Shown here piece after piece: positions 1 through 9,699 of a stretch of 64,000 nucleotides of DNA (position 1 is the stretch's first letter; each line of letters begins with the position of its first letter). A model generated the notes under the pieces. The model was not told the DNA's origin. It saw only the letters and a list, made by a program, of their open reading frames with translations, and did no database searches. A program made the position numbers and the translations under genes. Source of the DNA: Euonymus europaeus (lineage: Eukaryota; Streptophyta; Magnoliopsida; Celastrales; Celastraceae); the NCBI GenBank assembly GCA_963580455.1, contig OY756958.1, positions 8,506,501 through 8,570,500 on the forward strand. Reading direction: 5' to 3'.

Positions 1-320
1 GTACACCGAGCAACGTTTATGGTCCGAAGTTGCTCAAATCTCTCTATGGAGTAGCTTTAAACGGTTTTGTTTATTTGTCATAGAAAGTTGTGGTTTTCGA
101 ATCGAAATAATCTAGGAAGCTTATACTCGTAAAATTTGACAAAGAAGAACAATAAAAAGTGTACACCGGGCAACTTTGATAGTCCGAAGTTGCTCAACTC
201 ACTTTATGGAGGAGCTTTAAACGGTTTTGTCCATTTGTCATAGAAAGTTGGGGTTTTGGAATCGAAATAATCTAGGAAGCTTATGCCCGTAAAATTTGAC
301 ATAGAAGAACAATAAAAAGT
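1..320 (+). repeat. Q-type monomers at the left edge
   Basis: There are two monomers. The first has CAACGTTTATGG and GTTTATTTGTC and matches the monomers starting at 6361 and 7638. The second has CACTTTATGG and matches those at 7798 and 18759. They appear to be the tail of a Q block that begins outside the window. Confidence 0.75.
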
Positions 321-1918
321 GTACACCGACAAACTTTGATAGTCCGAAGTTTCACAACTCTCTCTATGGAGGAGCTTTTAACGTTTTTTTCCATTTGTCA
401 TAGAAAGTTGGGGTTTTGGCATCGAAATAATCTAGGATGCTTATAGTCATAAAATTTGACATAGAAGAACAATAAAAAGTGTACACAGAGCAACTTTGAT
501 AGTCCGAAGTTGCACAACTCTCTCTATGGAGGAGCTTTTAACGTTTTTGTCCATTTGTCATAGAAAGTTTGGGTTTTGGCATCGAAATAATCTAGGATGC
601 TTATAGTCATAAAATTTGACATAGAAGAACAATAAAAAGTGTACACCGAGCAACTTTTATGGTCCGAAGTTTTCAACCCTCTCTATGGAGTAGCTTTTAG
701 CGGTTTTGTCGATTTGTCATTGATAGTTGGTGTTTTGGCATCGAAATAATCAAGGAAGCTTATACTCGTAAAATTTGACATAGAAGAACAACAAAAAGTG
801 TACACCGAGCAACATCGATAGTCCGAAGTTGCTCAACTCACTCTATGGAGGAGCTTTAAACGGTTTTGTCCTTTTGTCATAGAAAGTTGGGTTTTTGGCA
901 TCGAAATAATCTAGGAAGCTTATACTCGTAAAATTTGACATAGAATAACAATAAAAAGTGTACACCGAGCAACTTTAATTGTCCGATGTAGCACAACTCA
1001 CTCTATGGAGGAGCTTTAAACGGTTTTATCCATTTGTCATAGAAAGTTGGGGTTTTGGAATCGAACTAATCTTGGAAGCTTATACACGTAAAATTTGACA
1101 TAGAAGAACAATAAAAAGTGTACACCGAGCAACTTTGATAGTCCGAAGTTGCACAACTCACTCTATGGAGGAGCTTTTAATGTTTTTGTCCATTTGTCAT
1201 AGAAAGTTGGGTTTTGGCATCGAAATAATCTATGATGCTTATAGTCGTAAAATTTGACATAGAAGAACAATAAAAAGTGTACACCGAGCAACTTTTATGG
1301 TCCGAAGTTGCTCAACTCTCTCTATGGAGGAGCTTTTAACGTTTTTGTCCATTTGTCTTGTAAAGTTTGTGTTTTCACATCGAAATAATCTAGGAAGCTT
1401 ATACTCGTAAAATTTAACATAGAAGAACAACAAAAAGTGTACACCGAGCAACTTTGATAGTCCGAAGTTGATCAACTCACTCTATGGAGGAGCTTTAAAC
1501 GGTTTTGTCCTTTTGTCATAGAAAGTTGGGTTTTTGGCGTCGAAATAATCTAGGAAGCTTATACTCGTAAAATTTAACATAGAAGAACAACAAAAAGTGT
1601 ACACCGAGCAACTTTGATAGTCCGAAGTTGATCAACTCACTCTATGGAGGAGCTTTAAACGGTTTTGTCCATTTGTCATAGAAAGTTGGGGTTTTGGCAT
1701 TGAAATAATCGAGGATGCTTATAGTCATAAAATTTGACATAAAAGAACAATAAAATGTGTACACAGAGCAACTTTGATAGTCCGAAGTTGCACAACTCTC
1801 TCTATGGAGGAGCTTTAAACGGTTTCGTCCATTTGTCCTACAAAGTTGGGGTTTTGGCATCGAAATAATCTAGGATGCTTATACTCCTAAAATTTGATGT
1901 AGAAGAACAATAAAAAGT
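321..1918 (+). repeat. R-type block, partial 10-monomer order
   Basis: Monomers here follow much of the variant order of the 1581-bp HOR further right. They include one with GTTTTCAACCCTC (start 641, 159 bp), one with CAACATCGATAG (start 800), one with GTCCGATGTAGC (start 960), a 159-bp monomer with GTTGGGTTTTGG (start 1120) and ones with GTTGATCAACTC (starts 1279 to 1599). The 143-bp deletion monomer of the later 10-monomer HOR is absent. Confidence 0.8.
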
Positions 1919-1919
1919 G
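960..1919 (+). repeat. First copy of a 1760-bp-offset duplication
   Basis: Six consecutive monomers here reappear in the same order at 2720-3679, exactly 1760 bp (11 monomers) away. Shared markers are GTCCGATGTAGC, the following 159-bp monomer, ACTTTTATGG followed by a TTGTAAAG monomer, and two GTTGATCAACTC-type monomers. The sequence between the copies is a P-type block, so this is a duplication with P monomers in between. Confidence 0.82.
1466..1477 (+). other. Perfect 12-bp palindrome AGTTGATCAACT
   Basis: Most monomers have AGTTG, a CT or CA centre, then CAACT, a near-palindrome directly after the main dyad. One R-type class has AT in the centre and so becomes fully self-complementary. 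It also occurs at 3226-3237 and 10525-10536 and in each 10-monomer HOR copy. Confidence 0.9.
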
Positions 1920-2640
1920 TTCAACGAGCAACTTCGATAGTCCGAAGTTGCACAACTCTCTCTATGAAGGAGCTTTAAACGGTTTCGTCCATTTGTCCTA
2001 CAAAGTTGGGGTTTTGGCATAGAAAAAATCTTGGATGCTTATAGTCATAAAATTTGACATAGAAGAACAATAAAAAGTGTACAACGAGCAACTTTGATAG
2101 TCTGAAGTTGCACAACTCTCTCTATGGAGGAGCTTTAAACGGTTTCGTCCATTTGTCCAACAAAGTTGGGGTTTTGGCATCGAAATAATCTAGGATGCTT
2201 ATAGTCATAAAATTTGACATAGAAGAACAATAAAAGGTGTACAACGAGCAACTTTGATAGTCTGAAGTTGCACAACTCTTTATATGGAGGAGCTTTAAAC
2301 GGTTACGTCCATTTGTCATACAAAGTTGGGGTTTTGGCATCGAAATAATCTAGGATGCTTATAGTCATAAAATTTGACATAGAAGAACAATAAAAATTGT
2401 ACACCGAGCAACTTTGATAGTCCGAAGTTGCACAACTCACTCTATGGAGGAGCTTTAAACGGTTTTGTCCATTTGTCCTAGAAAGTTGGGGCTTTGGCAT
2501 CGAAATAATCTAGGAAGCTTATACTCCTAAAATTTGACGTAGAAGAACAATAAAAAAGTGTACACCGAGCAACTTTGATTGTCCGAATTTGCTTAACTCA
2601 CTCTATGGAGGAGCTTTAAACGTTTTTGTCCATTTGTCCT
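1919..2640 (+). repeat. P-type block (short)
   Basis: About four and a half monomers carry P markers: GTGTTCAACGAGC in place of the usual anchor, then CAACTTCGATAG, GTACAACGAGC with GTCTGAAG, and the GTCCTACAAAGTTGG and GGGGCTTTGG variants. The block returns to R-type sequence within the monomer around 2640-2660. Confidence 0.8.
1929..1950 (+). other. Perfect dyad: 8-bp arms, 6-nt loop
   Basis: CAACTTCG and its reverse complement CGAAGTTG flank ATAGTC. The same perfect dyad occurs in many P-type monomers, for example 3972-3993, 4132-4153, 15891-15912, 28347-28368 and 29147-29168, and in an S-type monomer at 33237-33258 and 36404-36425. The commonest monomer has CAACTTTG instead, which leaves seven of eight pairs plus a possible G-T pair. 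Whether a protein binds here cannot be told from sequence. Confidence 0.9.
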
Positions 2641-2659
2641 AGAAAGTTGGGGCTTTGGC

Positions 2660-3838
2660 ATCGAAATAATCTAGGAAGCTTATACTCGTAAAATTTGACA
2701 TAGAATAACAATAAAAAGTGTACACCGAGCAACTTTGATTGTCCGATGTAGCACAACTCACTCTATGGAGGAGCTTTAAACGGTTTTGTCCATTTGTCAT
2801 AGAAAGTTGGGGTTTTGGAATCGAACTAATCTTGGAAGCTTATACACGTAAAATTTGACATAGAAGAACAATAAAAAGTGTACACCGAGCAACTTTGATA
2901 GTCCGAAGTTGCACAACTCACTCTATGGAGGAGCTTTTAATGTTTTTGTCCATTTGTCATAGAAAGTTGGGTTTTGGCATCGAAATAATCTAGGATGCTT
3001 ATAGTCGTAAAATTTGACATAGAAGAACAATAAAAAGTGTACACCGAGCAACTTTTATGGTCCGAAGTTGCTCAACTCTCTCTATGGAGGAGCTTTTAAC
3101 GTGTTTGTCCATTTGTCTTGTAAAGTTGGTGTTTTTACATCGAAATAATCTGGGAAGCTTATACTCGTAAAATTTAACATAGAAGAACAACAAAAAGTGT
3201 ACACCGAGCAACTTTGATAGTCCGAAGTTGATCAACTCACTCTATGGAGGAGCTTTAAACGGTTTTGTCCTTTTCTCATAGAAAGTTGGGTTTTTGGCGT
3301 CGAAATAATCTAGGAAGCTTATACTCGTAAAATTTAACATAGAAGAACAACAAAAAGTGTACACCGAGCAACTTTGATAGTCCGAAGTTGATCAACCCAC
3401 TCTATGGAGGAGCTTTAAACGGTTTTGTCCATTTGTCATAGAAAGTTGGGGTTTTGGCATCGAAATAATCGAGGATGCTTATAGTCATAAAATTTGACAT
3501 AGAAGAACAATAAAATGTGTACACAGAGCAACTTTGATCGTCCGAAGTTGCACAACTCTATCTATGGAGGAGCTTTTAATATTTTTGTCCATTTGTCATA
3601 GAAAGTTCGGGTTTTGGCATCAAAATAATCCACAAAGCATATACTCGTAAAATTTGACATAGAAGAACAATAAAAAGTGTACACCGAGCGACTTTGTTGA
3701 TTAGAAGTTGCTCAACTCTCTCTATGGAGGAGCTTTTAACGTTTTTGTCCATTTGTCTTGTAAATTTGGTGTTTTCAAATCGAAATAATCTAGGAAGTTT
3801 ATACTCGTAAAATTTGACATAGAAGAACAACAAAAAGT
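2660..3838 (+). repeat. R-type block, second copy
   Basis: Monomers from 2720 to 3679 duplicate 960-1919 at an offset of 1760 bp. They are followed by the GAGCGACTTTGTTGATTAG monomer, which also precedes the P blocks at about 15561 and 28017. Confidence 0.8.
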
Positions 3839-3961
3839 GTACACCGAGCAACTTTGATAGTCCGAATTTGTCCATTTGTCCTAGAAAGTTGGGGCTTTGG
3901 CATCGAAATAATCTAGGAAACTTATACTCCTAAAATTTGACGTAGAAGAACAATAAAAAGT
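3839..3961 (+). repeat. Truncated 123-bp monomer at an R/P junction
   Basis: This monomer reads GTCCGAATTTG directly into TCCATTTGTCC, so the middle 37 bp, including the CTCTATGGAGGAGC core, is missing. The undeleted counterparts lie at 15721-15880 and 28177-28336. TTTG is present at both deletion edges, which suggests loss between short direct repeats. It is the shortest monomer I noticed. Confidence 0.88.
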
Positions 3962-5722
3962 GTTCAACGAGCAACTTCGATAGTCCGAAGTTGCACAACT
4001 CTCTCTATGAAGGAGCTTTAAACGGTTTAGTCCATTTGTCCTACAAAGTTGGGGTTTTGGCATGGAAATAATCTAGGATGCTTATACTCCTAAAATTTGA
4101 CGTAGAAGAACAATAAAAAGTGTTCAACGAGCAACTTCGATAGTCCGAAGTTGCACAACTCTCTCTATGAAGGAGCTTTAAACGGTTTCGTCCATTTGTC
4201 CTACAAAGTTGGGGTTTTGGCATCGAAATAATCTAGGATGCTTATAGTCATAAAATTTGACATAGAAGAACAATAAAAAGTGTACAACGAGCAACTTTGA
4301 TAGTCTGAAGTTGCACAACTCTTTCTATGGAGGAGCTTTAAACGGTTACGTCCATTTGTCATACAAAGTTGGGGTTTTGGCATCGAAATAATCTAGGGTG
4401 CTTATAGTCATAAAATTTGACATAGAAGAACAATAAAAATTGTACACCGAGCAACTTTGATAGTCCGAAGTTGCACAACTCACTCTATGGAGGAGCTTTA
4501 AACGGTTTTGTCCATTTGTCCTAGAAAGTTGGGGCTTTGGCATCGAAATAATCTAGGAAGCTTATACTCCTAAAATTTGACGTAGAAGAACAATAAAAAG
4601 TGTTCAACGAGCAACTTCGATAGTCTGAAGTTGCACAACTCTCTCTATGGAGGAGCTTTAAACGGTTTCGTCCATTTGTCCTACAAAGTTGGGGTTTTGG
4701 CATCGAAATAATCTAGGATGCTTATAGTCATAAAATTTGACATAGAAGAACAATAAAAAGTGTACAACGAGCAACTTTGATAGTCTGAAGTTGCACAACT
4801 CTTTCTATGGAGGAGCTTTAAACGGTTACGTCCATTTGTCATACAAAGTTGGGGTTTTGGCATCGAAATAATCTAGGGTGCTTATAGTCATAAAATTTGA
4901 CATAGAAGATCAATAAAAATTGTACACCGAGCAACTTTGATAGTCCGAAGTTGCACAACTCACTCTATGGAGGAGCTTTAAACGGTTTTGTCCATTTGTC
5001 CTAGAAAGTTGGGGCTTTGGCATCGAAATAATCTAGGAAGCTTATACTCCTAAAATTTGACGTAGAAGAACAATAAAAAAGTGTACATCGAGCAACTTTG
5101 ATAGTCCGAATTTGCTCAACTCACTCTATGGAGGAGCTTTAAACGGTTTTGTCCATTTGTCCTAGAAAGTTGGGGCTTTGGCATCGAAATAATCTAGGAA
5201 GCTTATACTCCTAAAATTTGACGTAGAAGAACAATAAAAAGTGTTCAACGAGCAACTTCGATAGTCTGAAGTTGCACAACTCTCTCTATGAAGGAGCTTT
5301 AAACGGTTTCGTCCATTTGTCCTACAAAGTTGGGGTTTTGGCATCGAAATAATCTAGGATGCTTATAGTCATAAAATTTGACATAGAAGAACAATAAAAA
5401 GTGTACAACGAGCAACTTCGATAGTCTGAAGTTGCACAACTCTCTCTATGGAGGAGCATTAAATGGTTACGTCCATTTGTCATACAAAGTTGGGGTTTTG
5501 GCATCGAAATAATCTAGGATGCTTATAGTCATAAAATTTGACATAGAAGAACAATAAAAATTGTACACCGAGCAACTTTGACAGTCCGAAGTTGCACAAC
5601 TCTCTCTTTGGAGGAGCTTTAAACGGTTTTGTCCATTTGTCATAGAAAGTTGGGGTTTTGGCATCGAAATAATCTAGGATGCTTATAGTCGTAAAATTTG
5701 ACATAGAAGAACAATAAAAAGT
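3962..5722 (+). repeat. P-type block with a 4-monomer (~640-bp) HOR
   Basis: The variant order (GTGTTCAACGAGC with CAACTTCG; GTACAACGAGC with GTCTGAAG; GTACACCGAGC with GCACAACTCAC; and neighbours) repeats with offsets of 640 and 641 bp, for example the GGGGCTTTGG segments near 3894, 4534 and 5174. A one-base A insertion (AATAAAAAAGTG) near 5078 accounts for the 641. Copies are not identical and one monomer class is swapped between them. Confidence 0.82.
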
Positions 5723-8700
5723 GTACACCGAGCAACTTTGATAGTCCGAAGTTGCTCAACTCACTCTATGGAGGAGCTTTAAACGGTTTTTTCCATTTGT
5801 CATAGAAAGTTGGGGTTTTGACATCTAAATAATCTAGGAATCTTATAATCGTAAAATTTGACGTTGAAGAACAATAAAAAGTGTACATCGAGCAACTTTG
5901 ATAGTCTGAAGTTGCTCAACTCACTCTATGGAGGAGCTTTAAACGGTTTTGTCCATTTGTCCTAGAAAATTGGGGTTTTGGCATCAAAATAATTTAAGAA
6001 GCTTATACTCTTAAAATTTGACGTAGAAGAACAATAAAAAATGTACAACGAGCAACTTTGATGGTTTGGAATTGCTCAACTCACTATGAAGTAGCTTTTA
6101 ATGGTTTTGCCCATTTTTTATTGATAGTTTGGGTTTTTACATCAAACTAATCCGGCAAGCATATGCTCGTAAAATTTGACATAGAAGAAAAATAAAAATT
6201 GTACACCGAGCAACTTTGATAGTCCGAAGTTGCACAACTCTCTCTATGGAAAAGCTTTTAATGTTTTTGTGCATTTGTCATAGAAAGTTTGGATTTTGGC
6301 ATCGAAATAATCTAGGATGCTTATAGTCGTAAAATTTGACATAGAAGAACAATAAAAAGTGTACACCGAGCAACGTTTATGGTCCGAAGTTGCTCAACTC
6401 TCTCTATGGAGCAGCTTTAAACGGTTTTGTTTATTTGTCATAGAAAGTTGTGGTTTTGGAATCGAAATAATCTAGGAAGCTCATACTCGTAAAATTTGAC
6501 AAAGAAGAACAATAAAAAGTGTACACCGAGCAAGTTTGATAGTCCGAAGTTGCACAACTCTCTCTATGGAGGAGCTTCTAACGTTTTTGTCCATTTCTCT
6601 TGTAAAGTTGTTGTTTTCACATCGAAATAATCTTGGAGGCTTATGCTCGTAAAATTTGACATAGAATAACAATAAAAAGTGTACAACGAGCAACTTTGAT
6701 AGTCCGAAGTTGCTCAACTCTCTCTATGGAGATGCTTTAAACGGTTTTGTTTATTTGTCATAGAAAATTGTGGTTTTGGAATTGAAATAATCTAGGAAGC
6801 ATATACTCGTAAAATTTGACATAGAAGAACAATAAAAAGTGTACACCGAGCAACTTTGATAGTCCGAAGTTGCTCAACTCACTTTATGGAGGAGCTTTAA
6901 ACGGTTTTGTCCATTTGTCTTAGAAAGTTGGGGTTTTGGCATCGAAATAATGTAGGAAGCTTATACTCGTAAAATTTGACGTAGAAGAACAATAAAAAAT
7001 GTAAATGAGCAACTTTGATGGTCCGGAATTGCTCAACTCTTACTATGAAGTAGCTTTTAACGGTTTTGCTCATTTCTTATTGATAGTTGGGGTTTTGGCA
7101 TCAAAACAATCCAGCAAGCGTATACTCGTAAAATTTGACATAGAAGAACAACAAAAAGTGTACACCGAGCGACTTTGATATTCCGAAGTTGCTCAACTCA
7201 CTCTATGGAGGAGCTTTAAACGGTTTTTTCCTTTTATCGTACAAAGTTGGGTTTTTGGCATCGAAATAATTTAAGAAGCTTATACTCTTAAAATTTGACG
7301 TAGAAGAACAATAAAAAATGTACAACGAGCAACTTTGATGGTCTGGAATTGCTCAACTCACTATGAAGTAGCTTTTAATGGTTTTGCCCATTTTTTATTG
7401 ATAGTTTGAGTTTTTACATCAAACTAATCCAGCAAGCATATGCTCGTAAAATTTGACATAGAAGAACAATAAAAAGTGTACACCGAGCAACTTTGATAGT
7501 CCGAAGTTGCACAACTCTCTCTATGGAAAAGCTTTTAATGTTTTTGTGCATTTGTCATAGAAAGTTGGGATTTTGGCATCGAAATAATCTAGGATGCTTA
7601 TAGTCGTAAAATTTGACATAGAAGAACAATAAAAAGTGTACACCGAGCAACGTTTATGGTCCGAAGTTGCTCAACTCTCTCTATGGAGCAGCTTTAAACG
7701 GTTTTGTTTATTTGTCATAGAAAGTTGTGGTTTTGGAATCGAAATAATCTGGGAAGCTCATACTCGTAAAATTTGACAAAGAAGAACAATAAAAAGTGTA
7801 CACCGAGCAACTTTGATAGTCCGAAGTTGCTCAACTCACTTTATGGAGGAGCTTTAAACGGTTTTGTCCATTTGTCATAGAAAGTTGGGGTTTTGGAATC
7901 GAAATAATCTAGGAAGCTTATGCCCGTAAAATTTGACATAGAATAACAGTAAAAAGTGTACACCGAGCAATTTTGATAGTCCGAAGTTGCACAACTCTCT
8001 CTATGGAGGAGCTTCTAACGTTTTTGTCCATTTCTCTTGTAAAGTTGTTGTTTTCACATCGAAATAATCTAGGAAGCTTATGCCCGTAAAATTTGACATA
8101 GAATAACAGTAAAAAGTGTACACCGAGCAATTTTGATAGTCCGAAGTTGCACAACTCTCTCTATGGAGGAGCTTCTAACGTTTTTGTCCATTTCTCTTGT
8201 AAAGTTGTTGTTTTCACATCGAAATAATCTTGGAGTCTTATGCTCGTAAAATTTGACATAGAATAACAATAAAAAGTGTACAACGAGCAATTTTGATAGT
8301 CCGAAGTTGCTCAACTCACTTTATGGAGGAGCTTTAAACGGTTTTTTCCATTTGTCTTAGAAAGTTGGGGTTTTGGCATCGAAATAATGTAGGAAGCTTA
8401 TACTCGTAAAATTTGACGTAGAAGAACAGTAAAAAGTGTAAATGAGCAACTTTGATGGTCCGGAATTGCTCAACTCTTACTATGAAGTAGCTTTTAACGG
8501 TTTTGCTCATTTCTTATTGATAGTTGAGGTTTTGGCATCAAAACAATCCAGCAAGCGTATACTCGTAAAATTTGACATAGAAGAACAACAAAAAGTGTAC
8601 ACCGAGCGACTTTGATATTCCGAAGTTGCTCAACTCACTCTATGGAGGAGCTTTAAACGGTTTTTTCCTATTGTCGTAGAAAGTTGGGTTTTTGGCATCG

Positions 8701-8916
8701 AAATAATCTAGGAAGCTTATACTCGTAAAATTTGATATAGAATAACAATAAAAAGTGTACACCGAGCAACTTTTATGTCCTGAAGTTGCTCAACTCTCTC
8801 TATTGAGTAGCTTTAAATGTTTTTATCCATTTGTCATGGAAAGTTTGGGTTTTGGCATCGAAATAATCTAGGAAACTTATACTCGTAAAATTTGAAATAG
8901 AATAACAATAAAAAGT
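5723..8916 (+). repeat. Q-type block with an 8-monomer (~1.28-kb) repeat
   Basis: Q markers are a 158-bp monomer with GGAATTGCTC and ACTATGAAGTAGC (starts 6043 and 7320), CAACGTTTATGG monomers (6361, 7638), and monomers with GTCCATTTCTCTTG and GTTGTTGTTTTC. The monomer starting at 6043 and its successors recur from 7320, an offset of 1277 bp. The order is then disturbed by a single-monomer duplication near 7899-8218. Confidence 0.8.
7899..8218 (+). repeat. Tandem duplication of one monomer
   Basis: Two consecutive 160-bp stretches look identical base for base on reading. Both include the private combination TTATGCCCG, AATAACAGTAAAAAG, GAGCAATTTTGATAG and GTCCATTTCTCTTG. This looks like a very recent one-monomer unequal exchange. 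The preceding and following monomers differ. Confidence 0.88.
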
Positions 8917-9699
8917 GTACACGGAGCAATTTTGATATTCCGAAGTTGCAAAACTCTCTCTATGGAGGAGCTTTTAATGTTTTTGTCCATTTGTCATAGA
9001 AAGTTCAAGTTTTGGCATCAAAATAATCCACAAAGCATATACTCGTAAAATTTGGCATAGAAGAACAATAAAAAGTGTACACCGAGCGACTTTGATGATT
9101 AGAAGTTGCTCAACTCTCTCTATGGAGGAGCTTTTACCTTTTTTGTCCATTTGTCTTGTAAAGTTGGTGTTTTTACATCGAAATAATCTAGGAAGCTTAT
9201 ACTCGTAAAATTTGACATAGAAGAACAATAAAAAGTGTACACCGAGCAACTTTGATAGTCCGAAGTTGCACAACTCACTCTATGGAGGAGCTTTTAACGT
9301 TGAAAGTTGGGGTTTTGGAATCGAAATAATCTAGGAAGCTTATACTCATAAAATTTGACATAGAAGAACAATAAAAAGTGTACATCGAGCAACTTTGATA
9401 GTCCGAAGTTGCACAACTCTCTCTATGGAGGAGCTTTTAACGTTTTTGTCCATTTGTCATAGAAAATTGGAGTTTTGGCATCGAAATAATCTAGGATGCT
9501 TATAGTCATAAAATTTGACATAGAAGAACAATAAAAAGTAAACACCGAGCAACTTTTATGGTCCAAAGTTGCTCAAATCTCTCTATGGAGTAGCTTTAAA
9601 CGGTTTTCTCCATTTTTCGTAGAAAGTTGGGGTTTTGGAATCGAAATAATATAGGAAGCTTATACTCGTAAAATTTGACATAGAATAACAATAAAAAGT
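8917..9699 (+). repeat. Lead-in to the R HOR block
   Basis: Five monomers begin with GTACACGGAGC, then GAGCGACTTTGATGATTAG, then a 143-bp monomer with AACGTTGAAAGTTGG, and then two that match the last two of the 1581-bp unit. The same series appears at 25956, an offset of 17039 bp. Confidence 0.82.

Noticed and set aside
61..120. RNA polymerase III B-box-like TTTTCGAATCG
   Set aside because: It differs from GGTTCGANTCC at key positions, no A box sits at a suitable distance, and other monomers have TTTTGGAATCG.
1929..1950. CENP-B box in the dyad region
   Set aside because: The TTCG-N4-A-N2-CGGG pattern is not met: TTCGATAG is followed by T, and CGGG is absent. A different binding site is possible but not shown.
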